From Agapetus fuscipes (lineage: Eukaryota; Arthropoda; Insecta; Trichoptera; Glossosomatidae), in contig OX637332.1 of the NCBI GenBank assembly GCA_951799405.1, forward strand, positions 30,480,832-30,544,831: a DNA stretch of 64,000 bases. Direction: 5' to 3'. The stretch's first letter is position 1; every line of letters starts with the position of its first letter. A program made the translations under genes and the position numbers. Below are positions 27,036 to 37,063 of this stretch, in pieces. The notes under the pieces are model-generated. The model was given only the letters and a program-made list of their open reading frames with translations. It searched no databases and was not told the origin of the DNA.

Positions 27036-27612
27036 CATCTATAATAATCTATAACATAATCTATAATCTAAGTTGCAAGGATATGTAAGCATTTAAGGCT
27101 CATATGAAATGCATGCCTACATACAGGCACATGTAGGTTCGCGCCTACACATTCTGCATGTATGCATACAAATAAAGAAAACCTCACATGGACATAAACC
27201 TTGCAACTCCTGCCGCCGTTCCCTGAACCGGGGTGGCATTGGCAAAAGTGAACCGATTTTTACAGCACGGGTGGTCAGCCTCGTACCAACCTATCAGTCA
27301 AGGAGCACAAAAAATTATAAATGATTTACAGAAATTCATAATGAGACACATTACAAATTAAAATTAAAATAAAGTAAAATTAAACTTAATATTACACTAA
27401 GAATTAATGCCCTAGCCACCATTGTTGCAAATCAACCGCCATTACTTTCGGTCCATACATACTTCTGTCATTTTATTCAGAGTCATAATCTTTTTCATGC
27501 ACTCTCTCCTTTTGTTATGACTCTGAATATCCCATTCATTCGCTATTTCGGAAATTTGATCCATCCATACTTTTCTCGGTCTTCCCCTACCACGGCTTCC
27601 ATTCATAGTCGC
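27036..27612 (-). mobile_element. RTE-A LINE 3' end with module
   Basis: Minus strand: 27612-27420 encodes G-R-G-R-P-R-K-V-W-M-D-Q-I-S-E-I-A-N-E-W-D, then M-T-E-V-C-M-D-R-K; 27419-27307 is the 3' UTR; 27306-27036 the module with a long ATTATAGATTATA-type tail. Confidence 0.85.
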
Positions 27613-27790
27613 AGCGTCGCACTTACAAATGCTGAATGTGTACTTACAAATAAAATCCAAACCGCAAATGAACATAAGCCCCACAACTTTTGCCGACCTT
27701 CCCTGACACAGGGGTGACATCGGAAAAGTGAACCATTTTTTTTTTACAGTATGGATGGTCAGCCGCATACCAATCTATAAGTAAAGGAAT
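27613..27790 (-). mobile_element. RTE-A module, 3' part missing
   Basis: Module from GCACTTACAAATGCTGAATG to AATCTATAAGTAAAGGAATA followed by a UTR scrap. It is joined at 27612 to the coding part of the previous RTE-A copy without its own tail. Confidence 0.75.
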
Positions 27791-28027
27791 ACGAATAATA
27801 TATTACATTTAAATATAAAAAAGAGCAGCTTCACGGGAAAGCCTTCCAGTACTTGAACTACAATATATGGCTTTGCATCAGCGTCCATGTGCTGCAAGTG
27901 CTTCTAACAAATTCACAAAGGACGGGTACAGGGAAAACTCGGGTACACGAGTACATGTCACTTTACAATACATTTTCTGTATTTGATTTCTACCTTAACT
28001 ATAGCTATGTATGATTCAGCCACATAT

Positions 28028-28284
28028 TCCTTGACTTATAGGTTGGTATGAGGCTGACCACCCATACTGTAAAAAATGGTTCACTTTGCCAATGTCACCC
28101 CTGTTTCAGGGAAGGTCGTCAAGAGTTGCAGGGCTTATGGTTATTTGAGATTGGGTTTTTATTTTGTAGGTCCACATGCGGCATGTGTGAGCGCGAAATT
28201 ATACATGTCTGCTTTTGGTTATGCGTTTAATATGAATCTCAAATGATATATATATCTTTGCAGCTGACATTTAGATTTTAGATT
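28028..28284 (+). mobile_element. RTE-A module, part of the inverted duplicated segment
   Basis: Complete copy; counterpart of 12792-13049 in the duplicated segment. Confidence 0.85.
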
Positions 28285-28608
28285 CAGTCACAACATAACA
28301 TGTCTACCTTCTCGGAAAATTTGTATTAACAAACCTTCGGACATTTCATCCAGTCAGACATTTCGTTTTCCACTTTTTGAGTTATTTCCCGCTTTTCTAT
28401 TAAGATGAGTAGAAAGCAAAGGTCAAAGTACAATTTTACCTCAATTCAATGCATATTTTTGTGCATGATTTATTAAATTTACCCTGTTAGATTATTTTAG
28501 AATGTCTTTCAAGGAAAAAACATGGATGTTTATTTATATGGGGGTTTTCTTTAAGCAACCCAGGAGTGAGATAAATTACAAAGACATATTAACATTCAAA
28601 GCTCATAT
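28285..28608. repeat. Inverted duplicate of 12485-12791
   Basis: For example CCTTCGGACATTTCATCCAG here matches the complement of CTGGATGAAATGTCCGAAGG at 12725-12750. Ends with AACATTCAAAGCTCATAT, the start of a minus-oriented module as at 12485. Confidence 0.85.
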
Positions 28609-28708
28609 CATTGTGAAATTATGCGTGTCTGCTTGTGGGAATGCATTTAATATGAATCTCAAATGATACATATCTTTGCAATTCAGATTTAGATTTAGAT
28701 TTAGATAG
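28609..28708 (+). mobile_element. RTE-A module, 3' fragment
   Basis: From GTGAAATTATGCGTGTCTGC to a GATTTAGATTTAGATTTAGA tail. Confidence 0.75.
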
Positions 28709-28711
28709 GAG

Positions 28712-29014
28712 GTCGGGTCGGTAGCTCAGTTGGTAGAGTGCTTGCACACCATGCCGTGAGCTCGGGTTCGAATCCCACCGAGGCTGTCTGAAATGATTTC
28801 CCGTTTCGGTGTTTATTTCAAACCCAAAATGTAATATCGGCAAGGTTTACTCAGCCTTTACAAGAAACGATCACCAGGGAGCTGGGTTAATTCCTCACTT
28901 CACTCGAAGTGGTTGGCGTAAGGCCGGTCCCTTTACCTGCAAAAATAAATAGTTTTCACTCTACATATGCAATCCCTTCGGGTAGAACGCGGCAAGAAGT
29001 TACACTATATGAAA
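28712..29014 (+). mobile_element. SINE-M, single-headed
   Basis: GGTCGGTAGCTCAGTTGGTA (A box), GGGTTCGAATCCCACCGAGG (B box), TGATTTCCCGTTTCGGTG and the CGGCAAGAAGTTACACTATA end. The anticodon loop reads ACACCAT instead of ATTCCAT. Confidence 0.85.
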
Positions 29015-29044
29015 AACACCGTCCTTGACCTTGTTGCTCCCTCT

Positions 29045-29156
29045 GTCGACCTTGTTGCTCCCCCGTCCCGACTTTTATAAGAAAAGCTAAGGTTTTGGCC
29101 ACTGTCATAAAAGGCGCTATATAAATTTTGTATTGATTATAACAATAATACGTCTA
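29045..29156 (+). mobile_element. L2-like LINE 3' end
   Basis: GGCCACTGTCATAAAAGGCG and CTATATAAATTTTGTATTGA are the characteristic 3' terminal words; no coding part. Confidence 0.65.
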
Positions 29157-29453
29157 AAAATAAAAGTACAGTGGTACCTCGAGATACGAGTGCCCTGACA
29201 TACGAGTTATTTGAGATACGAGCTGTTGAGCGGGCGAAGTTTTGTTATGAGATACCTACGAACGAAATTTGAGATATGAGGAAAAGAAAATTTCATGGAA
29301 GACCCCAAAGTTGCAACTGGTCGTGCATCGGAGCTGTTTAATGACACTTGCCTCTCTCATTCCCGCAGCATTCTGAAAGGGAGGAAGAAACAAACCTCCT
29401 TGGACATTTTTATAATCTGATGAAAAAGGCAAAGACCAGTGAAGATACTGTAG

Positions 29454-29684
29454 CAATGGCGAAGGGCGCCTTACAAGCCGGTTCCCATCGCCTTCCCTTT
29501 TAAAATGATGTAACAAAGTAGTTAAAAAATATAGGCACAAAGCAAAAAAAAATACATTTAAAACCAAAGAAACAAGACGTATTTTTTCCCCTTTGAAACC
29601 ATGCAGTCTACTTTATTATCATTTTTGCCTCATTTTAAACAGGAAACCGATGGGAATCGGCTTGTATGGCACCCTTCGCCACTA
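29454..29684 (-). mobile_element. hAT MITE, copy 2
   Basis: Inverted relative to copy 1; ends mutated to CAATGGCGAAGG and CCTTCGCCACTA. No clear target duplication, so this is the oldest of the three copies. Confidence 0.8.
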
Positions 29685-29689
29685 AACAT

Positions 29690-29720
29690 ATCTTTACAAC
29701 TTAGATTACATTAGACAGTT
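29690..29720 (+). mobile_element. RTE-A module, 3' scrap
   Basis: ATATCTTTACAACTTAGATT followed by ACATTAGA. Confidence 0.5.
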
Positions 29721-29747
29721 ACTGTAGTTTATAAGTTGTGTGTCTAA

Positions 29748-29988
29748 TATTATCTAAGTTGCAAATATATGCTACATTGGAGATTCACAATATACACATT
29801 CTCACGTACAAGTTGGCGCTTGCACATGTCGCATGTGAACCTACAACATAAAAACCAAATCTCAAATGGACATATACCCTGCAACTCTTGCCGTCCTTCC
29901 CTGAAACAGGGGTGACATTGGCAAAGTGAACCATTTTTTTACAGCATGGGTGGTCAGCCGCATACCAACCTATAAGTCAAGGAACATG
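29748..29988 (-). mobile_element. RTE-A 3'-terminal module
   Basis: Complete minus-strand copy, ATTATCTAAGTTGCAAATAT to CCAACCTATAAGTCAAGGAA. Confidence 0.85.
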
Positions 29989-30267
29989 TGTAAGTTGCAT
30001 TTAAGTGACCAAAATATGTACCTGTATGTGCACTGTATAATAACCAGTTCGTTTTGCTTTATTTCTTTTTAGTATGTTTTCATACAACTTTGGCATTTAA
30101 AAATCCATTTTTCTTATTCAAAAACACATAACAAAAACAATTGGGGGTAGCATTTTTGGCTCTGGAACGGATTAATGGCATTTCAATTAATTTCAATGCG
30201 GAAAATTGCTTTTAGATACGAGCAAGGTTACGGAACAAATTAAGCTCGTACCTGAGGTACCACTCTA

Positions 30268-30546
30268 TTCTCTGGAAAAACTTGCATCAAGAGAATAAAT
30301 AAATTTTCTTGTTATTGTACATTTGAATGCATTTCTTGAAGGAAGGGTGCCTCATATTTTATTAAAATTTTAAAAGCTTGATGATAGAACACTTTTCCTA
30401 TCCTCTTTACATCGATATAAATAAAATACAATTTAGATCGATGCCTCTTTATGTAAGTTTGAAGACGAGTATCAATTGCATACTTGTTGCACTGAAAATT
30501 TCATCTTAACTTCGCCCCTAGACAGAAAAGTTGTTTAACGTAAAGA
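30268..30546. other. Spacer, nothing recognised
   Basis: AT-rich, no element recognised. Confidence 0.4.
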
Positions 30547-30547
30547 A

Positions 30548-30784
30548 ATGGTTGGTATGCGGCTGACTACCCATACTGTAAAAAATGGTTCACTTTGCCA
30601 ATGTCACCCCTGCTTCAGGGAAGGTCGGCAAGAGTTGCAGGGCTTATGTTCATTTGAGATTGGGGTTTTTATATTGTAGGTCCACATGCAGCATGTGTAA
30701 GCGCGAAATTATGCATGTCTGCTTGTGGGAATGCATTTAATATGAATCTCAAATGATACATATCTTTGCAGCTTAGATTTAGAA
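30548..30784 (+). mobile_element. RTE-A module, first bases missing
   Basis: From GAAATGGTTGGTATGCGGCT to GCAGCTTAGATTTAGA. It shares the GTGAAATTATGCATGTCTGC variant with 31000, 33360 and 33905. Confidence 0.8.
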
Positions 30785-30829
30785 ACAAAATATAATTACT
30801 AAAATTTCGTATGAATCAAGAGACCTCTG

Positions 30830-30874
30830 CGAGCTTGGACGTTGTCGTACAAAGCCACAATTTTCAAGCAAGAC
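30830..30874 (-). mobile_element. SINE-D body scrap
   Basis: GCGAGCTTGGACGTTGTCGT and TTTCAAGCAAGACTCC match the SINE-D linker. Confidence 0.55.
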
Positions 30875-31125
30875 TCCTTGACTTATAGATCAATATGAGG
30901 CTGACCACCCATACTGTAAAAAAATGGTTGACTTTGCCAATGTCACCCCTGTTTCAGGGAAGGTCGGCCAGAAGGGCTTATGTTCATGTGAGATTTGAGT
31001 TTTCATATTGTAAGTCCACATGCGGCATGTGTGAGCGCGAAATTATGCGTGTCTGCGTGTGAGAATGCATTTAATATGAATCTCAAATGATACATATCTT
31101 TGCAGTTTAGATTTAGATTTAGAAG
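30875..31125 (+). mobile_element. RTE-A 3'-terminal module
   Basis: TCCTTGACTTATAGATCAAT to a GATTTAGATTTAG tail, inserted directly after the SINE-D scrap. Confidence 0.8.
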
Positions 31126-31222
31126 TACACATGCGGCATTTTTAATCGCGAACTCATACGTGTCTGCTTGTGGGAATGCATCTTATGTGAATCTCAAATG
31201 AAATATATCTTTGCAGCTTATC
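31126..31222 (+). mobile_element. RTE-A module, 3' fragment
   Basis: AAGTACACATGCGGCATTTT to TATCTTTGCAGCTTATCAGA, head-to-tail behind the previous copy. Confidence 0.7.
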
Positions 31223-31276
31223 AGATCTATTTTACCAGAAAATCAAAAATCCCGGTACTTTCAACAGAAAACCAAA

Positions 31277-31535
31277 TATCTAATCTAATCTAATCTAAGT
31301 TGCAAAGATAATGTTACATTGGATATTCACATTACATGCATTTTCACAAGCAGACACGTACAAGTTCGCGCTTGCGCATGCCGCATGTGAACCTACAACA
31401 TAAAAAAACAAAACTCAAATGGACATACACCCTGTAACTCTTGCTTCTTCCCTGAAACAGGGGTGATATTGGCAAAGTGAACCTTTTTTTTTACAGCATG
31501 GGTGATCAGCCGCATACCAACTTATAAGTCAAGGA
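31277..31535 (-). mobile_element. RTE-A 3'-terminal module
   Basis: Tail ATCTAATCTAATCTAATCTA on the left, start ACTTATAAGTCAAGGAAA on the right. Confidence 0.85.
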
Positions 31536-31687
31536 AAATATCTCGCTGTTATTACAAAAAAAATCCCGGTACTTTTACCACAGAACCAGTGATCTCGGTA
31601 CTTTTAAAAAAAATCCAAAAATCCCGGTACTATTACCAGAAAACAAAATATCTAGGTGCTTTTACCAAAAAAAAAAACAAAGATCCC

Positions 31688-31885
31688 GGTACGGACGACC
31701 GACAAAAGTATGGAGTGATCAGATTGAAGAAATTGTGAAAGAATGGGATATACAAAGCGAGCGTTAAAGAAGAAAATGTATGAAAAGGGTGATTTGATAT
31801 GAATGAATTGAGAGAGGTGGCAGGCTGTTCTGCAGAGGCTTTAACCACCCTTAGCGGAATGGCGACAGAGTAACAGTTACAGTAT
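31688..31885 (+). pseudogene. RTE-B LINE 3' end
   Basis: GGACGACCGACAAAAGTATG start, decayed C-terminal codons, GGCGACAGAGTAACAGTTAC end. Confidence 0.75.
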
Positions 31886-31930
31886 TAACAGAAAACAAAA
31901 AATCACGGTACTATTAAAAGAAAACATAAA

Positions 31931-32172
31931 AATTAAAACTATGATTTACCCTTTTGAATTTATAAATAATTGAAAACATAAAAGTTTCACAATAACGAAA
32001 TCCATATTTTTAACAATATTTCAATCCAAAAAAATTAAATAATATTACTCCTGAACGCATTAAATGAACGTAAAATATTGATTTACAGAAATAGCACTAA
32101 GCTTCCATATTTTAGACAATTTAATCATTTAACAAATTCGACGACCAGTGTCAGTATACAGAATTACGTAAG
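31931..32172. other. Spacer, nothing recognised
   Basis: AT-rich, no element recognised. Confidence 0.4.
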
Positions 32173-32276
32173 CTCACCTCGATTGCGTAAATCGATAAAG
32201 TATCTGAAAACTAAATCACTCTCTAGTAGTGCCCTCGTATTTTTCATACATTTGTGATTTACGCAATTGAGGTGAG
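32173..32276. repeat. Small inverted-repeat element
   Basis: CTCACCTCGATTGCGTAAAT at 32173 and its near-complement ATTTACGCAATTGAGGTGAG ending 32276; arms 21 bp with one mismatch, 62 bp between. Confidence 0.65.
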
Positions 32277-32375
32277 ATGTACGCAATGTTTTATATTCGG
32301 AGCACCACATGTTCGTTAAGGCCGTAAAAAAATATGTATACAACAGTGTTATAATCCTGGTTACCGTTATGTATT

Positions 32376-32835
32376 AAAAGTAGAAATGGAAATGGAAGGT
32401 CGTGTGTTCGAATCCCGTCGAAACACGAACAGTATACCATTTATATTTTTAAAAATTCTCTTCGCTGGAATGGAAAATTCATTGCCTTTACTATACAATA
32501 CAGATCACAAAAGGTCCATCTAGCCTTACAGCAATTGGGTATTTTTTGAGAATTGGCAGTTTGTAGCGACGACCACGCTCGTAAAAAGTCCGATTGATGC
32601 TTGCATTCCATGCCGAGAGCAAAGGTTTGTTCCCCGCCGAGGGTGTTAGAAATGATTGTCGATTTCGGTGTGTTTTTCAAGCTCAAAAATAAATATATCC
32701 GCAAGGTGTAGTCAGTCTTCACAAGAAATGAGAACCAGTCCCCTGAGGAGCTGGAAAACCCCCACTTCAACTGAAGTGGTTGGCGTGAGGCTGGCCCCTT
32801 ACCCGTAAAAATAAATCGGTCGGTTCTAAACGCAT
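32376..32835 (+). mobile_element. SINE-D, long form (head 1 truncated)
   Basis: Head 1 keeps only GAAGGTCGTGTGTTCGAATC. After head 2 (TTGCATTCCATGCCGAGAGC) this copy retains the GAAATGATTGTCGATTTCGG segment that is missing from the other SINE-D copies, so it is intermediate between SINE-M and the short SINE-D form. Confidence 0.8.
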
Positions 32836-32884
32836 TGTCATCGAAGAGATCGCATCTCACGTGTAAAACCAACCTATTTAAGTT

Positions 32885-33050
32885 AGTTTCCTTGACCTAT
32901 AGGTTGATATGAGGCTGACCACTCCTTCTGTACTAAATGGTAAACTTTGCCAATGTAAACCATTTTTTAAAGGTGACATTGGCAAAGTAAACCATTTTTT
33001 CAGTGAAGGTGATCAGCCTCATACCAACGGATAAGTTAAGAAACTTACAA
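32885..33050. repeat. Inverted pair of RTE-A module heads
   Basis: 32887-32965 is the module start in plus orientation (TTTCCTTGACCTATAGGTTG); 32970-33050 is the same region in minus orientation. The result is a ~160 bp palindrome with ~75 bp arms. Confidence 0.75.
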
Positions 33051-33091
33051 GGAAGTTATATATACACAAGGATTATTTATTTGCAAGGTAC

Positions 33092-33345
33092 ATATAGGTC
33101 GGTATGAGGCTGACCATCCATACTGTAAAAAATGGTTCACTACATTGCCAATGCTATCCCCTGTTTCAGGGAAGTTCGGTAAAAGTTGCAGGCTTCATGC
33201 TCATTATTGATTTGGTCTTTAATTTGTAATTACACAAGCAGAATTTCTTAGTTTGAACTTACATGTGTCTGTTTGTACTTTGTGGGTATGCATTTAATAT
33301 GAATTTTAAGTATTCATATGTATATCTCTGCATGATATCATTTAT
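33092..33345 (+). mobile_element. RTE-A 3'-terminal module
   Basis: TATAGGTCGGTATGAGGCTG to GTATATCTCTGCATG; divergent copy. Confidence 0.75.
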
Positions 33346-33472
33346 ATTGTAGGTGTGGATGCGGCATGTGTAAGCCCGAAATTATGCATGTCTGCTTGTG
33401 GGAATGCATTTCATATGAATCTCAAATGATACATATCATTGCAGCTTAGATTTAGATTTTTAGATATTGTAG
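33346..33472 (+). mobile_element. RTE-A module, 3' fragment
   Basis: TTTATATTGTAGGTGTGGAT to TTGCAGCTTAGATTTAGA, head-to-tail behind the previous copy. Confidence 0.75.
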
Positions 33473-33735
33473 ATTATGGATGATTATAGACTTGAAATCG
33501 ATGTTTCGCAGTTCCTGTGGAAACTAGTTCTCATTTCGTGTGAAGGCTTAGTGTAGCCCATGTTGAAGATTGGCTAGAGTTGCTGTGATTATGTTCTTTA
33601 GACGATTGTTTTTATTTCTTAAGTTCATATGCAATATACGAACCTATACGTATATAACCTATACGAACCATTTAGTTTTTTATGTCAATGTATATACTGT
33701 TATTTTATTGATTTTAAAAATGTAATTTGTCATGT
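33473..33735. other. Spacer, nothing recognised
   Basis: Only a short RTE-A UTR-like word before the next module (AAAATGTAATTTGTCATGTA at 33717). Confidence 0.4.
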
Positions 33736-33737
33736 AT

Positions 33738-34008
33738 GTTCCTTGACTTATAGGTTGTTATGCGGCTGACCACCCATACTGTAAAAAAAATTGGTTCACT
33801 TTGCCAATGTCACCCCTGTTTCAGGGAAGGACGGCAAGAGTTGCAAGGCTTATGTTCATTTGAGATTGGGTTTTTATATTGTAGGCCCACATGCGGCATG
33901 TGTTAGCGCGAAATTATACATATCTGCTTGTGGGAATGCATTTAATATAAATCTTAAATGATATATATCTTTGCAGCTTAGATTAGATTAGATTAGATTA
34001 GATACGTG
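33738..34008 (+). mobile_element. RTE-A 3'-terminal module
   Basis: Complete, with a (TTAGA)n tail at 33978-34004. Confidence 0.85.
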
Positions 34009-34445
34009 CCTACGTGTGGGCATGCATTAAGTATAAACCAAAAATGTTAATGCTTCTTTTCAATTTGGATATACAATAAATGAAGACTAAGAATCATTTG
34101 CAACATTTTTTTTTTCGTGACCCTCATTTAGTGGTTTTGGTTTTCATGGAAAAATTATTACAAAAAAAAACTTAACTTTGAAAGCAAAATTAAAAGAGTG
34201 GCTCGAAAAAATATTCTAGTTCAGGTTTTGCTTACATTGCCTCTATGGAATGCCCGTCGTTGCCGGGATATAATGATATTGCTGCATTCAGAAAAATCTA
34301 TTGAAAACTAAATATAAGTAAGACGCCTTGATATTGGTTTTCCTTGCGGTATAATTGTTATATTTCCAAGGAATGGTAACAAGTTTAATAAAATCATTTA
34401 AACTTTAAATTGGTCGTTAGAAATCTAACACCTTTTCTCATCCTT
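34009..34445. other. ~435 bp, nothing recognised
   Basis: Starts with a module-like scrap (GTGCCTACGTGTGGGCATGC); otherwise AT-rich and unassigned. Confidence 0.4.
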
Positions 34446-35325
34446 GTAACTGTAACTGTAACTCTGTCGCCATTCCGCTAAGGGTGGCCAGAGCCTTTGC
34501 AGAGCTGCCTCTATTTTTACCTATCCTGACATACCTCTATCAATTCATTCATATCCATCACCTTTTTCATGCATTTTCTTATTTTACGCTCACTTTGTAA
34601 ATCCCATTCATTCACAATCTTCTCAATCTGATCACTCCATTCTTTTCTCGGTTGTCTCTTTCCTCTTTTTCCTTTCGCACTTCCTTTGTATATATACTTT
34701 GCCAGTCTCTCATAATTCATTCTTTCCACATGCCCAAACCATCTCATCACATTCTTTTGTACCTTAACTTTCACATCCTCTTTCAAATTACATTCTTGTT
34801 TACCCATTCATTCCTAACTCTATCCTTCAGAGTTTTTCCTGTCATGCTTCTCAAATGCTTGATTTCCACCGTACATACTGTTATGTAAATATGCGATATA
34901 AATATTTAGATAGGTATAGGTATTAGTTATAGCTGATAGGAATTCTTTATAATATTGGTGGGTAGGATTAATTTTATTGTTGTGTACATAAAGAAGTCAC
35001 TAGATTGTCATGTGCTACGAGAAGCTTCTGGCAAAATTCACCTCTAGAAGCTTCTATCGCTGGGATATGTAAAGCGCAAACAGCTTGCAGGAACAGAGTT
35101 CTTTTGCGACCTTATAACTGTGAAGACTAACAGCATAAGTGAACACAAACCATCTGTGAAATAAATGTAAATTGCTAAATAAATGTACAAAAAAAAAAAA
35201 AAAATTCAACTATAAAATAAGTATCCTAAAAAGAAGACAATTGTTTAATTTGGAGACAATTAGAACCCTAAAATCATAACAATTCTTTACTTATTTCGCT
35301 TCCTTGAACCTTATGCTTTTACACG
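34446..35325 (-). pseudogene. RTE-B LINE 3' end, interrupted by a solo LTR
   Basis: Tail (GTTACA)n at 34446-34465. The minus frame from 34807 encodes F-G-H-V-E-R-M and W-S-D-Q-I-E-K-I. After the solo LTR the homology resumes at 35286 (CTTTACTTATTTCGCTTCCT). Confidence 0.8.
34879..35281 (-). repeat. Solo LTR, uninterrupted copy
   Basis: 403 bp, TGTTATG...CATAACA, inverted relative to 23098-23702. Flanks ATAC (34875-34878) and ATTC (35282-35285), 3/4 match. Confidence 0.8.
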
Positions 35326-35510
35326 GGGAAAATTTTGAAATATTCAATGGGGTCCGCACGTTCATTAATAGCAGTTCCATATAAGATTGAAGTTTTCCCG
35401 CCGAAAAAAATCACCTCATTATCCACCTGCATTCTCTGAAAGTAATTTAAAAGAAAAGTTAAGTGTAAAAAAAAAACACTTTAATTCTGATCTATATGTA
35501 TATACTTATT
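35326..35510. other. Spacer, nothing recognised
   Basis: No element recognised. Confidence 0.35.
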
Positions 35511-35960
35511 TTACAAATACTAGTGAGTTTGACCGGTGTCGGCCTCCTGGCCATCTTTAAATAAAATAAGAGAGAAACTTCAGATAACGCTTAAGATTCA
35601 TATTAAGTGCATACCCACCAACATACACGATTAAAAGTTCCTCGTTACAAATGTTGCATGTGTACAATGAAATAAAAATCTGTTGCACCAAACTCCAATC
35701 AGACAAAAATCAAAATTAAGTGTGATTCTCCTATCAAATCAAAAATTCGGTTGCCTATGCGTAAATCAGCTGATGTACATCATCTTTCCTGTTCAAAATC
35801 CATCATATTATTGCTTACTTACGAGAAATATTTAACCGAGGTCCTTGCCAGAATTAAGGAATCAAATTTGATGTGTCAATCAAATATTGATTGGAGGTTG
35901 ATGCAACAGGCCCCAAGAGGCCGAAACCGGTGAAATTAATTATTTGTCAAATTAACAAAT
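35511..35960. mobile_element. Penelope-like relic with hammerhead-like ends in opposite orientation
   Basis: Minus strand near 35562-35530 reads GATGGCCAGGAGGCCGACAC CGGT, and plus strand 35901-35928 reads AACAGGCCCCAAGAGGCCGA AACCGGT. Both are stem-II (GGCC/GGCC) plus GAAAC-CGGT arrangements like decayed hammerhead motifs; the CTGANGA core is incomplete in both. Between them lies a module-like word (CATTAAGATTCATATTAAGT region) and no ORF. Confidence 0.4.
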
Positions 35961-36165
35961 AAAAAATTACTGTAGAATAAAGCAGTATTTTTGTTTTAAA
36001 TATATTTTTTAATAAAATGTTAAAAATAGTTTTAAATTTTGTTGAACAAAATAATAATATTATTTTATTTAATTAATTGAAGATTAAAATAAAATAATAT
36101 TGAATATGAATTTTCACAGTGTTAATACACAAACAATTCAAAATATAAAAATAATAATATATTAT
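35961..36165. other. AT-rich spacer
   Basis: Very AT-rich; no element recognised. Confidence 0.4.
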
Positions 36166-36259
36166 TTTTAAGGGTTTGGTGGTTTACACAGTGAAAGTCT
36201 GTTGTATTTTAATTAAATAAAACGCAGTTTACATTCACTTTTATATTTCTTAACTTTGT

Positions 36260-36292
36260 CAAACGTTTTCGCCTAAAAAGGCATCATCAGGA
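36260..36292 (-). ncRNA. Hammerhead ribozyme motif (left arm)
   Basis: Minus strand: CTGATGA, stem II GCC/GGC with a TTTTTA loop, GAAAAC GTTTGAC. The core matches CUGANGA...GAAA. Stem I and III pairing could not be fully verified by eye. Confidence 0.65.
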
Positions 36293-36332
36293 CAATGACA
36301 AATCAAATAAACTGCAATTTGATTTGTCATTG

Positions 36333-36367
36333 TCCTGATGATGCCTTTTTAGGCGAAAACGTTTGAC
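36333..36367 (+). ncRNA. Hammerhead ribozyme motif (right arm)
   Basis: Plus strand copy of the same motif: CTGATGATGCC at 36335 and AGGCGAAAACGTTTGAC to 36367. Confidence 0.65.
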
Positions 36368-36419
36368 AAAGTTAAGAAATATAAAAGTGAATGTAAACTG
36401 CGTTTTATTTAATTAAAAT

Positions 36420-36665
36420 AATAATAATCTAATCTAATCTAAGCTGAAAAGATATATATCATTTAAGATTTATATTAAATGCATTCCCACAAGCAGACAT
36501 GTATAATTGCCGCATGTGGACCTACAATATAAAAACTATCTCAAACGAACATAAGCCCTGCAACTCTTGCCGTCCTTCCCTGAAACAGGGGTGACATTGG
36601 CAAAGTGAACCATTTTTTACAGTTTGAGTGGTCAGCCGCATACCAACCCATAAGTCAAGGAACTA
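36420..36665 (-). mobile_element. RTE-A 3'-terminal module
   Basis: Tail ATAATCTAATCTAATCTAAG on the left, CCAACCCATAAGTCAAGGAA on the right; starts exactly where the palindrome ends. Confidence 0.8.
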
Positions 36666-36761
36666 TGATATTTAACATTTAAATATTTAAAAAGCGTTCT
36701 ACAAAGTTTCCGCAGAAACATTTCGTAAATTGTTACAGTATTATATTAATTAAGATATCAT

Positions 36762-36893
36762 ATGGATTTTATTTGTAAGTACACAATCAGCATTTGTAAG
36801 CGCGAACTACACGTGTTTGTTTGTGGGCATACATCTGAGAGCTTTGAATGAATATATCCTTGCAACTTAGATTATAGATTATAGATAGATATG
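36762..36893 (+). mobile_element. RTE-A module, 3' half
   Basis: TATGGATTTTATTTGTAAGT to an ATTATAGATTATAGATAGAT tail. Confidence 0.8.
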
Positions 36894-37063
36894 GTAAAAA
36901 GACTTACTTGACATATTGATAACAATTCCGGACAACTTAATTTAGTTCACTTTCTTATTACTCCTGAAATATATTAGTAAAACAAAAAATACAAAATTAA
37001 TGAATTGTAAATTATTATATAAAAATAGAAAAAAAAAATCCTCCTGGAGTTGGTTTATTTTCT

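Larger units (their letters stand above)
29169..30265 (+). mobile_element. Tigger/pogo-like DNA transposon remnant with two nested insertions
   Basis: Left end CAGTGGTACCTCGAGATACG, right end GTACCTGAGGTACCACTC; TA on both sides (29167-29168, 30266-30267). The bases GAGATACGAG/TACGAG recur in the terminal region as in Tigger elements. 29305-29425 in one frame reads G-R-A-S-E-L-F-N-D-T and I-L-K-G-R-K-K-Q-T-S-L-D, the C-terminal end of a pogo-type transposase. Nested: hAT MITE 29454-29684 and RTE-A module 29748-29988. Confidence 0.8.
31225..31930 (+). repeat. Degenerate ~30-35 bp tandem repeat (CCCGGTACTTTTACCAGAAAA), broken by two insertions
   Basis: Units at 31233-31276, 31560-31690 and 31880-31925 share words such as ATCCCGGTACTTTTACCA and AGAAAACAAAA. 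The RTE-A module 31277-31535 and the RTE-B end 31688-31885 lie inside the array. The name in the call is cut from the consensus; individual units vary. Confidence 0.6.
36166..36419. mobile_element. Palindromic pair of Penelope-type ends with two hammerhead motifs
   Basis: 36206-36308 and 36317-36419 are ~103 bp perfect-looking inverted repeats with an 8 bp spacer (AAACTGCA region). Each arm holds a full hammerhead core. The outer part at 36166-36205 (GGTTTGGTGGTTTACACAGT) matches 1811-1835. Confidence 0.8.

Noticed and set aside
33978..34004. Interstitial telomeric repeat (TTAGG type)
   Set aside because: The unit is TTAGA, and it is the tail of an RTE-A module, as in many other copies.
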